64,000 bases of DNA from Acidithiobacillus ferrianus (GCF_010378095.1 NZ_WNJL01000035.1:272927-336926); one strand, 5' to 3'. Positions 45,743 through 54,716 are shown, counted from the stretch's first letter. The notes: a model not told the origin generated them from the sequence alone. Program-made: numbers and translations.

Positions 45743-46999
45743 ATGCCCACTGAACTCCCCGAAATATCCGCTTCCAGAGACATGCAAGAACTCATCGCCA
45801 GGCAGGCCATTCTTGGCCGCCAGGGTGAAATCATCGGCTATGAACTCTTTGCCCGGGAAGAAGACTACGGCCCCTTGGCCGATCCCTTCCTTTCCTCGGC
45901 CAGAGTTCTGGTCAAGACCTTCAGCGTATTTAATGTAGAACAATTATTGGGCGGGAAACTGGCCTTCATAAATTTTACCGACAGTTACTTTGATGAGAAG
46001 AGTCTGGCATTATTCCCCCCCCAACAAATCATTCCAGAGTTTACTATTACCGAAGCACCCAATCGGGATTTCATTGGAAATCTGATAAATTTACAAAAAA
46101 TCGGTTTTCGCTTGGCACTGGACCGCTTTGAAGGTGCCCCCTGGCAAGTGGCATTACTGAAAGTCATGAGTTTCATTAAAATAGATACGCATGCCAATAC
46201 GCCCGCGGTATGGGAGGCATGGATCCATATGATTCGCAACGCCAACTTGCCCAACACCCCAGCACTCATTGCCACGCGCGTAGAAACTCAGGCCATGGCG
46301 CGGCGCTGCTTTGAAATGGGTGTTGACTATAGCCAGGGTTATTATTTTATGCGCCCGGAGATCATCACCGGAAAAACTCTTGCCACAGACCAGCGCACGA
46401 TTTTCAACTTGTTAAATCTGCTTGCCGAAGAGAACCCTGTCAGCGATATCGAAGAGACGTTTCGTAAGGACCCAGGTCTGTCCTATCAGCTCCTCCGCTA
46501 CCTGAACTCAGCCGGTCTGACCCGCGGCCAGGAGATCGATAGTATTCGCCGCGCACTTATTCTGCTCGGTCGACAACCCTTACAGCGCTGGTTGACCCTC
46601 TTGCTCTTCGCCAGCCAGGGTAGCCACAAAAGTCCATTACTGGTGGTTGCGGCGACCCGCGCCCGCCTCGCTGAAATGTTACGTGAACGTTCACCACTAC
46701 TGGAATCCCACCCCCTCGCACTGCACCGGTCTTTTCTGGTCGGGATGCTGTCATTGCTGGACGTCTGCCTGGGACAACCGATGGCGGGATTATTAGAGGA
46801 GCTGCGGCTTTGCCCAGAGATGCGTGCGGCCATCATGCATCATCAGGGCGAAGACGGCATTTTGCTGCAAGTCGTCGAGGCCGCGGAGCGCGGCGATATC
46901 GATGCGGTGCGTGACGGTGCCGCCCCCTTGGGTCTCACCGCCGCCGACATCACCCGGATGTCTCTGGAATCCATGGCCTGGGCCGCCAGTCTGAGGTGA
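45743..46999 (+). CDS. EAL-HDOD protein with degenerate EAL domain (YuxH/CdgJ type)
   Basis: The 418 residues have an EAL-like domain (about 15-205) followed by an HDOD domain (about 215-405). In place of the catalytic E-A-L the sequence is GYELFAR, and the metal-binding acidic residues are not conserved (for example FINFTDSYF), so phosphodiesterase activity is unlikely. Proteins of this layout, such as Vibrio CdgJ, regulate motility without cutting cyclic di-GMP. The next gene, also HDOD-containing, follows after about 70 bases. Confidence 0.85.
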   Translation: MPTELPEISASRDMQELIARQAILGRQGEIIGYELFAREEDYGPLADPFLSSARVLVKTFSVFNVEQLLGGKLAFINFTDSYFDEKSLALFPPQQIIPEFTITEAPNRDFIGNLINLQKIGFRLALDRFEGAPWQVALLKVMSFIKIDTHANTPAVWEAWIHMIRNANLPNTPALIATRVETQAMARRCFEMGVDYSQGYYFMRPEIITGKTLATDQRTIFNLLNLLAEENPVSDIEETFRKDPGLSYQLLRYLNSAGLTRGQEIDSIRRALILLGRQPLQRWLTLLLFASQGSHKSPLLVVAATRARLAEMLRERSPLLESHPLALHRSFLVGMLSLLDVCLGQPMAGLLEELRLCPEMRAAIMHHQGEDGILLQVVEAAERGDIDAVRDGAAPLGLTAADITRMSLESMAWAASLR

Positions 47000-47069
47000 C
47001 AACCTGGTTGTTTCCATTCACAAGCCGTCACTACAATTCGAGGACGACCTCCGGAGTTCAGTGATCATC

Positions 47070-48926
47070 ATGCACATTGAAACATTACTCCTCAGTTTGG
47101 ATAAAGGGGATTGCCCCTCGCCATTTCGGACCACCCTGGCACTGATGGAACTCCTGCAGCGCGAAAACGCGGGATTGGCGGAAGTCGCGGAACTGATCCG
47201 GCTTGATCCGGTCCTTACGGCAAAAATCATCCAGTTAGCCAATTCCATTCTGTATCGGGGCTCGCGGCCAGCGGTGGCCATTGACGCCGCGCTCCTGCGC
47301 ATCGGACTCAAGGTGGTCGTCCGCCTTGCACTTGGACTGTCCCTCGCCCATGAAAAAGTCTCGGTAGCCGCACATTTCGACCTACACCGCTTCTGGGCGA
47401 CGGCGGTGCTACGTGCCATTGCCATGCAATCACTGGCAAACCGCATCGGTGGATGGTCTGCGGCTGAAATCTTTACCCTGGGACTGTTATGCGACATCGG
47501 AAGCCTTTTGATGGCTTGCGCGGCACCGGAAGACACCGCCGCCATCGCGCGGGAAAACTTGTCACCGGAAATCTTGCGGCAGCGGGAAACAGCCTGTTTT
47601 GGCTTCGACCATCGCCAACTGAGCGCAGCGTTGCTACGCCAATGGTGGCTTCCCGATCCCATGGTTCTGGCTGTTGAGTCCGAATACAGGCCTTCCGACC
47701 CCACCACCCCCCTGGAACAAGCCAACCGTCCTCATGCGCTCCGGGCCATTATCGAAGCGGGGCAGTATATCGCGGACTGGATCATCGCCGGACAACCCAG
47801 CGACACCACGGCCAAATTGTACTCTCAGATACAGAGCTGGTGGTTCTCCGACACCATTTTCGAGGCGGTCGTCGAGGAAATTACCGCGGAGTGGGCCGCA
47901 ATAGCGGATATATTTGATCAAACCGTACCAGATTCGGCGCTCATAAAATTGGAACATTTTCGCCAGATCCTCATGACGGCGCGTTTCCATGCCGCGCAGG
48001 ACACCCCCGGTCCACTGCTCTTGATCGACGCCGAGCGCAGTGATCGCATGCTCCTCACCCACCTGCTCGAACCGGCGGGATATACCGTTATTCAGGCAGC
48101 CAGTGCAGAAGAGGCCATCGGCCTCGTCTATCAATCCACTCCGCGCATCATCCTCCTGAACTGGACTTTACCGGGTATGGACGGACCGGATCTCTGTCGA
48201 CGACTGCGCCGTGAGTTTGGTCCACGCCTTTACATCCTCATACACACCACACACGATGACGTCGCCCGTGCGGTCGCCGCTCTTGAAGCGGGCGCTAACG
48301 ATGTATTGCGCTGGCCTTTTCACTCCAAAGAGGTGGTCGCAAAAATAGCCGCCGCGACCCAGATGATGGCCTTCATGGCCACGCTGGAGACGTCGTGCGA
48401 AGATTTGGCCAAAAAAAATCAGACCCTGCAAATCCTGGCCTGCAAGGACGCCCTCACAGGCTTGGGCAATCGCCGCGCGGCAGATGATTTTCTGGCTGAA
48501 TCATGGCGTCAGGCCGTCCGTCACCAACATCCCCTGAGTTGCATCATCCTGGACATCGATTATTTCAAGCAGATAAATGATACGCACGGACACGATGTTG
48601 GCGACCGGGTTTTATTGGCGCTGGGTCAGATGCTCGCGCATAACTCGCGTGCGGGCGATCTCGCCACGCGTATCGGTGGTGAAGAGTTTTTGGTCATATG
48701 CCCGCACGCCGACTTGCGGAACGCCTTCCAACTGGCGGATAGAATTCGTCGCGAAACGCAGTGTCTGGCGGGAGACCTCCCTCCGATCACGCTCAGTGCG
48801 GGCATTGCACAAATGCATGCGGGGATGATGGACGTGGAAGCCATGCTACGCGCGGCCGACCAAGCCCTGCTGATCGCCAAGCGACAGGGCAGAAATCGGG
48901 TGGTTTGCGCTACGCAGCGTGTATAA
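47070..48926 (+). CDS. HDOD-receiver-GGDEF protein, probable diguanylate cyclase
   Basis: The 618 residues have an HDOD domain (about 1-200), a linker, a receiver-like domain (about 310-430) and a GGDEF domain (about 455-618). The active-site GGEEF and an upstream RAGD I-site (RxxD, five residues before) are intact, so cyclase activity with product inhibition is expected. The receiver has Asn in the phosphoacceptor place (ILLNWTLPGMDG instead of Asp), so it probably is not phosphorylated. Start: GTG 47061 is close to GGAG 47053-47056; ATG 47070 starts the HDOD more naturally. It converges on motB. Confidence 0.88.
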   Translation: MHIETLLLSLDKGDCPSPFRTTLALMELLQRENAGLAEVAELIRLDPVLTAKIIQLANSILYRGSRPAVAIDAALLRIGLKVVVRLALGLSLAHEKVSVAAHFDLHRFWATAVLRAIAMQSLANRIGGWSAAEIFTLGLLCDIGSLLMACAAPEDTAAIARENLSPEILRQRETACFGFDHRQLSAALLRQWWLPDPMVLAVESEYRPSDPTTPLEQANRPHALRAIIEAGQYIADWIIAGQPSDTTAKLYSQIQSWWFSDTIFEAVVEEITAEWAAIADIFDQTVPDSALIKLEHFRQILMTARFHAAQDTPGPLLLIDAERSDRMLLTHLLEPAGYTVIQAASAEEAIGLVYQSTPRIILLNWTLPGMDGPDLCRRLRREFGPRLYILIHTTHDDVARAVAALEAGANDVLRWPFHSKEVVAKIAAATQMMAFMATLETSCEDLAKKNQTLQILACKDALTGLGNRRAADDFLAESWRQAVRHQHPLSCIILDIDYFKQINDTHGHDVGDRVLLALGQMLAHNSRAGDLATRIGGEEFLVICPHADLRNAFQLADRIRRETQCLAGDLPPITLSAGIAQMHAGMMDVEAMLRAADQALLIAKRQGRNRVVCATQRV

Positions 48927-48955
48927 TCGATGCCCTTCTGGAGAGAATCACCGCG

Positions 48956-49879
48956 TTACAGCGACGCCGTGTGAATCGCCCGCAGAGCCGCACCGGTGTT
49001 CGTCACGCTATTCTCCGCCCGCTGGTTATGTATGATGCGCGCAGCTGCTTCCTGGCTGAGCACCACGATGCTGACCCGGCGATTCAAGGGGGAATCCGGT
49101 TTTTTAGGCACAAACAATACGGATGAGCCCATGCCAACGACCCGTAAAATTTTGGATTCCCCCAATCCGCTCCGTACCAGCACCTGACGCACCGCATTGG
49201 CACGACCCGCTGATAAATTGTAATTACTATAACCTTTACCGTCATTCAGATAGCGTAAGGCATCTGTATGCCCGGTAATACTGATTTGATTGGGCAGCGC
49301 GTTCAGAGTCGGAGCGATGGCCCGAAAAATGGCCTGCGCGTAAGGTTCGAGTGTGGTACTGCCGTTAGAGAACATGGGACGTTTCGCGCTATCCACCACC
49401 TGAATACGCAAACCCTCCGGGGTGATATCAATAAGTAACTGCCTACGAAATGTCTCGAGCGCCGGATTGCTGGCAATTTGCGCGTTAAGCGTCTTCTCAA
49501 GGCGTTCGAGATTGTGCCGGTCCACGCGCTCGGAAGCACTGACGGGCGCTTCCTTACGCGCGATGACCTGCTTCTGTCCTCGTTGCGGCTCGCCCACCGT
49601 TTTATTCAGATTACTGCCACCACCCGGCAGAATGGAGTTGGAAGATCCGCTGCCCGGCCCACCCATGAGCGACACCCGCTCCGGATTCTTGAACCACTGT
49701 GCGATGCCTTGCAGTTGCGCTTTGGTGGTCGATCCCAGCAACCACATCAACAGAAAGAATGCCATCATCGCCGTGATAAAGTCCGCATAGGCGATTTTCC
49801 AGGCGCCGCCGTGGTCGCCACCACCATGCTTCTTGACACGTCTGATGATTATCGGCGCGTTTTTATCACCACCGGCCAT
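48956..49879 (-). CDS. motB: Flagellar motor stator protein MotB
   Basis: Stator subunit anchoring MotA to peptidoglycan. The 307 residues have a His/Gly-rich start, a single helix with the proton-accepting Asp (KIAYADFITAMMAFFLLMWL), a plug/linker and an OmpA-like domain (ITGHTDALRY, NYNLSAGRANAVR, NRRVSIVV). This is the classic MotB form, distinct from MotD. It follows motA after 6 bases. Confidence 0.95.
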   Translation of the reverse strand: MAGGDKNAPIIIRRVKKHGGGDHGGAWKIAYADFITAMMAFFLLMWLLGSTTKAQLQGIAQWFKNPERVSLMGGPGSGSSNSILPGGGSNLNKTVGEPQRGQKQVIARKEAPVSASERVDRHNLERLEKTLNAQIASNPALETFRRQLLIDITPEGLRIQVVDSAKRPMFSNGSTTLEPYAQAIFRAIAPTLNALPNQISITGHTDALRYLNDGKGYSNYNLSAGRANAVRQVLVRSGLGESKILRVVGMGSSVLFVPKKPDSPLNRRVSIVVLSQEAAARIIHNQRAENSVTNTGAALRAIHTASL

Positions 49880-49885
49880 GGCGTC

Positions 49886-50746
49886 TTATCTTCCCTTCAG
49901 ATCACGCAAGTGAGCATCTAGCTCCTGAAAACTGGGGCGCTCCGTAGAAAATAGCACCTTGCGCCCAAATTCGACGGCCACTTGTGGTGGATACGCATTC
50001 ATCGTGGCCAGCAGTGCTACCTTGATGCACTCGAATATTTTGCTGCTCTCACCCGCACGGTCCCCAAGACGGGCCGCCAAGGGCGATACCACCGCATAAC
50101 CGAGCAAAATACCTAAAAAAGTGCCTACCAACGCCGCCGCGATCAATGCACCCAGTACCGCAGGCGGCTTATCCACCGATCCCATGGTATTCACCACCCC
50201 CATCACCGCCGCCACGATACCGAAGGCCGGCATACCATCGGCGGTTCGTGCCAGGGCGTGGATGGGAATTTCCTGCTCCCGATGATGGGTATCGATATCC
50301 ACGTCCATGAGATTTTCCATTTCAAAGGCGCCCAGGTTGCCGCCGATCATCAGCCGCAAGTAATCGGTGAGAAATTCAAGCACATGATGATCCGTCAGGA
50401 TACGGGGATATTTTTTGAACAGTTCACTGGATTGCGGGTCATCCACGTCACTCTCTATCGACATCAGACCGCCCTGACGGATGCGGGAAAATAACTCACT
50501 GAGCAAACCGAGTAGCTCCATGTAGACCGCTTTGGTATATTTCGAACCTTTGAAGGCCAGAGGCAATGATTTGAGAACCGATTTGAATGTGCGCGGGAAT
50601 GTGGCCGAAAAAAAGGCACCAAAAGCGCCGCCTGCGATCATCAACAGCTCATAGGGCTGAATAAGCGCGGCGATGCTCCCACCTTCGAGAGCAAACCCCC
50701 CAAAAATGGCACCCAAGGCGATGATGTAACCCAATATCAAGAACAT
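49886..50746 (-). CDS. motA: Flagellar motor stator protein MotA
   Basis: The proton-channel subunit paired with MotB; 286 residues with four membrane helices (about residues 2-22, 30-50, 170-190, 202-222) and the large cytoplasmic loop between helices 2 and 3. MVLILGY-type start MFLILGYIIALGAIFGGFAL and the PAFGIVAAVMGVVNTMGS, ALVGTFLGILLGYAV segments are standard. Third gene of the fliS2-fliL-motA-motB run. Confidence 0.96.
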   Translation of the reverse strand: MFLILGYIIALGAIFGGFALEGGSIAALIQPYELLMIAGGAFGAFFSATFPRTFKSVLKSLPLAFKGSKYTKAVYMELLGLLSELFSRIRQGGLMSIESDVDDPQSSELFKKYPRILTDHHVLEFLTDYLRLMIGGNLGAFEMENLMDVDIDTHHREQEIPIHALARTADGMPAFGIVAAVMGVVNTMGSVDKPPAVLGALIAAALVGTFLGILLGYAVVSPLAARLGDRAGESSKIFECIKVALLATMNAYPPQVAVEFGRKVLFSTERPSFQELDAHLRDLKGR

Positions 50747-50800
50747 AACATTATCCCTTATGGATTACATGGAAATATCTTTGCCCAACACCTCGTTTAT

Positions 50801-51301
50801 TCATTGCACCACAAAACTCGCAAAGTAGACTGCCGCTATGGGTGGATGAGCTCCAGGCTTTGCTACTTTTAATGCACCGCCATCTGTTTCAAGAATGGTG
50901 TTCACCTGTTGCTTTATCTGTTGAAGCAATTGATCACGAACGGCAGGCTCGCTTACTTTATCGGCATGTTGGGCGCTCAGCAGCATGAGAATACCATTCC
51001 TGATTTCCGGCATAAACGACTTTACCGAGGCCGCGATCGCTGGATCGTAGGTCTTCAACTGAATCTGCACCTGGATGTAATGCGTGCTCCCATCAGCACT
51101 CTGCAAATTGGTAACCAGAGAACCCAGGTCAATGAACTTGGTGTTTTTTAGCTTTTCTTTGGCGATCTGCGCCGGCGTTGGTGCGGCCACCGGGCGTACG
51201 ACAAACCACCACACGGCGCTCGCCACCACGGTAAGCAGTACGGCGATTGTCCCCATGAGAAGGATGAACCTGCCCCTACCCGACTTCTTTTCTTCTGTCA
51301 T
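50801..51301 (-). CDS. fliL: Flagellar basal-body associated protein FliL
   Basis: FliL forms a ring around the stator and raises motor torque. The 166 residues have a basic start (MTEEKKSGRG), one membrane helix (about 12-33) and a periplasmic domain with FIDLGSLVTNLQ and YIQVQIQLKTYD. ATG 51301 is preferred because it lies just before the basic region; an upstream ATG would give an implausible leader. FliL is usually next to fliM; here it sits before motAB, matching its stator role. Confidence 0.87.
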   Translation of the reverse strand: MTEEKKSGRGRFILLMGTIAVLLTVVASAVWWFVVRPVAAPTPAQIAKEKLKNTKFIDLGSLVTNLQSADGSTHYIQVQIQLKTYDPAIAASVKSFMPEIRNGILMLLSAQHADKVSEPAVRDQLLQQIKQQVNTILETDGGALKVAKPGAHPPIAAVYFASFVVQ

Positions 51302-51399
51302 GGCTTCCCTGCCCCTGTCTACCCCAATGCATACCTGCCGGTACCGATCGCGGATCGACAACACGCGACCACGGCGTCAGTGCGTCTATCTTTCTCCAT

Positions 51400-51834
51400 T
51401 CAACCAACCAGCATGCGCTCAAAATCAACCTGGCCGGAAAAGCTCCCGGAATGCTCGCTGGAGGAGCTCAAAATCACCATCCATAACCCGCGCAAATCAT
51501 CGACGATCGGCCGACAGGCGAGAATCGCCTGCGCTTCATTGAAAAGATTGGCGTGTGCCAGCTTGAGCAGCAGGTATCGATACAAACTGTCCAGCCGTAG
51601 TAGTTGCTCCGTAGGCAGATCTTCATCCAGATTCACTAATAGATGCTGCACAATCTGCTGCGCGCGCTCCATGGCCGATTTCTTTGCCGCCGCATCCCGC
51701 CGTTCAATGGCCACCCGGATACGGCGCATATACTCCACTATCCCTTCCAGACCAAGCAGAATCAATCCATCAGTCCTATCGCCGGAAAGCCCTCGTATGG
51801 GATCCGCTGTCAACATGAGGGGCAACTGTTGCAT
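51400..51834 (-). CDS. fliS: Second FliS-like flagellin chaperone
   Basis: 144 residues (MQQLPLMLTADPIRGLSG start) clearly paralogous to the FliS at 39579-39956: LILLGLEGIVEYMRRIRVAI versus LVLLGLDGILEYLRRARLAI, and LRLDSLYRYLLLKLAHANLF versus the same helix there. It has a Ser-rich C-terminal tail. ATG 51834 lies 9 bases after GAGG. It precedes fliL-motA-motB and has its own sigma28-like promoter. Only one flagellin is in the window, so its client may be FlgK/FlgL, FliD or a second flagellin elsewhere. Confidence 0.83.
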   Translation of the reverse strand: MQQLPLMLTADPIRGLSGDRTDGLILLGLEGIVEYMRRIRVAIERRDAAAKKSAMERAQQIVQHLLVNLDEDLPTEQLLRLDSLYRYLLLKLAHANLFNEAQAILACRPIVDDLRGLWMVILSSSSEHSGSFSGQVDFERMLVG

Positions 51835-51866
51835 TGACACATTCCTCGCCTCTTCCATTGGAAGAG

Positions 51867-51893
51867 ATAACGGCACAGGTCGGCAAATCCTGA
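51867..51893 (-). promoter_or_regulatory. Sigma28 (FliA) promoter candidate for fliS2-fliL-motA-motB
   Basis: Minus-strand TCAG (51893-51890), 15 bases, GCCGTTAT (51874-51867); the -10 is identical to that of fliC. The start would be near 51860, about 26 bases before the ATG. Confidence 0.65.
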
Positions 51894-51992
51894 AGCACTT
51901 TGTCAGACCAAGAAATGGCAATACCTTGCCGGACTGCAACGCTGCGCTACGTGGCAATCCCTGCTATAACCCCCAAGGTTCCTGAAGGGGTA

Positions 51993-52009
51993 TTGGCATG
52001 ATGCTTGCT
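51993..52009 (+). promoter_or_regulatory. Sigma54 promoter for the GGDEF gene
   Basis: TTGGCAT-N5-TTGCT: GG 51995-51996, GC 52007-52008, 10 bases apart, close to the full consensus. The start would be about 52020, just before AGGAGGT and ATG 52037. It overlaps an in-frame ATG at 51998, which argues that ATG is not the start. Confidence 0.7.
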
Positions 52010-52036
52010 TTACCTCTTTCAACAGGAGGTTGTCCC

Positions 52037-52927
52037 ATGAAAGCTCAGTTGCTGGACCATGCCCTACCCCATCACGATGCCTACTCCCTGGTGGCGGAAG
52101 ATAGCTATCTCGCCAGTCTGCTCGCTCTCCATTCCGCTTGGAAAGGATTCTGGCAGGCTTGGTTACGGGAATACTTCCGGGGCAACAAACTGCCGAGGCA
52201 GGCGGAACAAGGTCTTTTGCAGGCGTTGCATGGCCCTGAAACACAGATCCCAGAGACCCAAAGAGCGCACTGGCAAGCCTTGCAGTTGAACTACCACGAG
52301 ATTCTCCATCAACTGCAGAGCGATTCGGCGAGAACGTCAAAAGATTTTCCCTGCCCGGCCCTGGTACCCACCATCGATGCCGCGCTGGCTCTGGAACAGC
52401 AATGTTTCGAAGAGATCGTGGCCTACAGTAAAAATCTCGGCGAGATAGATATGCTCACGGGATTACCGAATCGTCGGCGCATGGAGCAGGATCTGATCCG
52501 CGAGCAAGCGCTGGTCGAGCGCAAAACGACCAGTTTCATCGCGATGATCGATGTCGATCATTTCAAATCACTCAACGACACCCACGGTCATGCCGCTGGT
52601 GACGCCGTGCTGCGGACCATTGCCCAGGGTCTGCGCTTGGCCTTGCGGCACTACGATGGCCTGTATCGTTACGGGGGTGAGGAGTTTCTGGCGATCTTGC
52701 CTGGGCTCAGCGAGGAGAGTGCCTTGCTCACGGCGGAAAGACTCTGTCGGCACGTTGCAGCCACGCCTCTTCAAACGGTGGATGGTCACCCGCTGCATGT
52801 CACCGTTTCCATTGGCATCACTCCGCTACTCCCCGGAGGGGCGCCCCATGAACGGATGGCCATGGCGGACACCGCGCTGTACCAGGCAAAGCAGGGAGGA
52901 CGGAATCAGGCGCGCTTTGTATCCTGA
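52037..52927 (+). CDS. Diguanylate cyclase (GGDEF) with helical N-terminal sensor region
   Basis: 296 residues: a soluble, helical N-terminal region (about 1-125, HSAWKGFWQAWL and later HEILHQLQ, perhaps a divergent metal- or haem-binding bundle, unproven) and a GGDEF domain with IDMLTGLPNRR, the metal-binding DVDHFKSLND, an RHYD I-site and an intact GGEEF. Synthesis of cyclic di-GMP is expected. ATG 52037 is set by a perfect AGGAGGT and by a sigma54 promoter immediately upstream, placing it in the FleQ-type regulon. Confidence 0.9.
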   Translation: MKAQLLDHALPHHDAYSLVAEDSYLASLLALHSAWKGFWQAWLREYFRGNKLPRQAEQGLLQALHGPETQIPETQRAHWQALQLNYHEILHQLQSDSARTSKDFPCPALVPTIDAALALEQQCFEEIVAYSKNLGEIDMLTGLPNRRRMEQDLIREQALVERKTTSFIAMIDVDHFKSLNDTHGHAAGDAVLRTIAQGLRLALRHYDGLYRYGGEEFLAILPGLSEESALLTAERLCRHVAATPLQTVDGHPLHVTVSIGITPLLPGGAPHERMAMADTALYQAKQGGRNQARFVS

Positions 52928-53204
52928 AGGTTCGTTCCTTCGCCCGCACCTACGTCATTCAGGCAAACTCGTCAATCTGATGCCCCGATTCGTCTCCTCT
53001 TTTCTCCCGCTTCGGGTGCGGCTTGGGGTGGGGCGTTTTATCGCGTGCTTCATCGGAGAGGGGGCGCAAAGGTTCCACAGGCTGCGTGCTGTTTCCAGCG
53101 GGAGGGATGGGGAATTCTGCCATGGCGTAGAGGCTCCCTGCGCATCATAACCACAATACAGGGTAGACTACCCCAACATCTGCCGGTTTTCTATAAGCGG
53201 GTGT

Positions 53205-53948
53205 TCAGCGGGCGTAGAAGCTTTGCAAACGACTTTCTATCATCTTGGGATTTTCGCCCTCGGCGATGCCCACCAGACCCTCGATGACCATTTCACGCAA
53301 ATAGCTTTGCCGATGGACCACCCCCTTCAGTTTATTGGAAATGGGCAGGAAAAGCAGATTGGCAGCGCCCACCCCATAGATGGTCGCCACAAAAGCCGTG
53401 GCGATACCCGCCCCCAGTTTGGCCGGGTCGGCGAGATTCTCCATGACGTGAATCAAACCCAACACAGCGCCGAGAATGCCAATCGTGGGGGAGTACCCCC
53501 CCGCCGACTCGAAAACCTTGGCGGCCTGGCGTTCCATCTCCGAACGGGAGTCCAAATCCACTTCCAAGGTGGCCCGAATTCTGCCGGGCTCAGCGCCATC
53601 GACCAGCATCTGTAAGCCTTTTTGCAAAAAAGGGTCACTGACCGTGTCCATCAGACTTTCCAGCGCCAGCAGGCCGCCTTTGCGGGCGGTATTACTCCAC
53701 TCCAGGATTTGGGTGATGATGGGTTGAGGATCGGTTTTGGGGGGCAGTACCACCCAAGGAATCATTTTCAGGGATCGCACGAACACCGGCATGGTATATT
53801 GCACCATCACCGCGCCGGTGGTGCCGCCGATGACGATGATAAAGGCGGTGAGTTGAAGAATGGAGCTGAGCTTACCGCCTTCCAGAAGCTGCCCGACAAA
53901 AACACCACCAAACGCCACCACCAAACCAATCACGGTCAGGAAATCCAC
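53205..53948 (-). CDS. motC: Flagellar motor stator protein MotC (MotA family)
   Basis: MotA-type channel subunit of the MotCD stator. The 247 residues have four membrane helices (about 3-22, 30-50, 147-170, 180-200) and conserved GGYSPTIGILGAVLGLIHVM and GIATAFVATIYGVGAANLLF. The start MDFLTVIGLVVAFGGVFVGQ matches Pseudomonas MotC more than MotA. It lies 39 bases after fliA, as in Pseudomonas, but motD is missing next to it (see 15701-16561). Confidence 0.9.
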   Translation of the reverse strand: MDFLTVIGLVVAFGGVFVGQLLEGGKLSSILQLTAFIIVIGGTTGAVMVQYTMPVFVRSLKMIPWVVLPPKTDPQPIITQILEWSNTARKGGLLALESLMDTVSDPFLQKGLQMLVDGAEPGRIRATLEVDLDSRSEMERQAAKVFESAGGYSPTIGILGAVLGLIHVMENLADPAKLGAGIATAFVATIYGVGAANLLFLPISNKLKGVVHRQSYLREMVIEGLVGIAEGENPKMIESRLQSFYAR

Positions 53949-53987
53949 ATCGACTCCCCCGCTCCGAAACAGATTGAAAAGAGGACG

Positions 53988-54716
53988 TCAGACTCCCGCA
54001 TCGCACCACTCCCCCAAGGTGGCGCGCAAACGCAGGATCGCCTGCCGCATGATCTGACTGACCCGGGATTCACTGACCTCTAACACATTGCCGATCTCTT
54101 TCAGGGTGAGTTCCTCCTGATAGTAGAGCGCCAGGACCAACTGCTCTTTCTCCGGCAATGTGCCGATGCCGCGTTGGAGGTCCCGGGTAAATTCCTCAGA
54201 AGCCAGCACCGCCTGCATGTCCTCCGTGGCGTCGCGGAGATAGCGACCGACAAAGGCGTCGTTGTCCGTTGCCAGATCCTCGAGATAAAGGATCTGCCCC
54301 CCGCTTTCACGCAAAGCGGTCTGATAGGCGCTCAAGGTCCAGCCCAATTCCTGGGCGATTTCCTCATCACCAGGGGGATGCCCGAGGGACTGCTCCAGCC
54401 GGGCCATGGCCTTGCCGATGGATTGCTCTTTGGCGCGCGCGCGCCGGGGGAGCCAGTCCTGGGCGCGCAACTCGTCAAGGATGCTGCCACGAATCCGCAT
54501 GCTGGCATAATGGATGAATGTCTCGCCCTCCTCTCCGGATTGACTATCGAGGGCATCCATCAACCCCAGCAAGCCGGCCTGCATCAGGTCGGCCACATCG
54601 ATGTTCGCGGGTAGACGTGCACGAATACGCTGGGCGATACGCTGTACCAAAGGCGTATAGCGCGCCACCTGCGCGCTGCGCAATACCCTTCTGTCCACCG
54701 CCATGCCAGCGCTCAT
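53988..54716 (-). CDS. fliA: Flagellar sigma28 factor FliA
   Basis: Sigma factor for late flagellar genes. The 242 residues have sigma region 2 (PLVQRIAQRIRARLPANIDV, DLMQAGLLGLMDAL), region 3 and region 4 (LTLKEIGNVLEVSESRVSQI). ATG 54716 overlaps the flhG stop (ATGA); the longer upstream frame runs inside flhG. Expected promoter sites with GCCGT cores are seen before fliC, flgM, fliS2 and cheY. Confidence 0.97.
   Translation of the reverse strand: MSAGMAVDRRVLRSAQVARYTPLVQRIAQRIRARLPANIDVADLMQAGLLGLMDALDSQSGEEGETFIHYASMRIRGSILDELRAQDWLPRRARAKEQSIGKAMARLEQSLGHPPGDEEIAQELGWTLSAYQTALRESGGQILYLEDLATDNDAFVGRYLRDATEDMQAVLASEEFTRDLQRGIGTLPEKEQLVLALYYQEELTLKEIGNVLEVSESRVSQIMRQAILRLRATLGEWCDAGV

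Noticed and set aside
51998..52036. ATG at 51998 as start of the GGDEF gene
   Set aside because: It lies within the sigma54 promoter; ATG 52037 has a perfect AGGAGGT.
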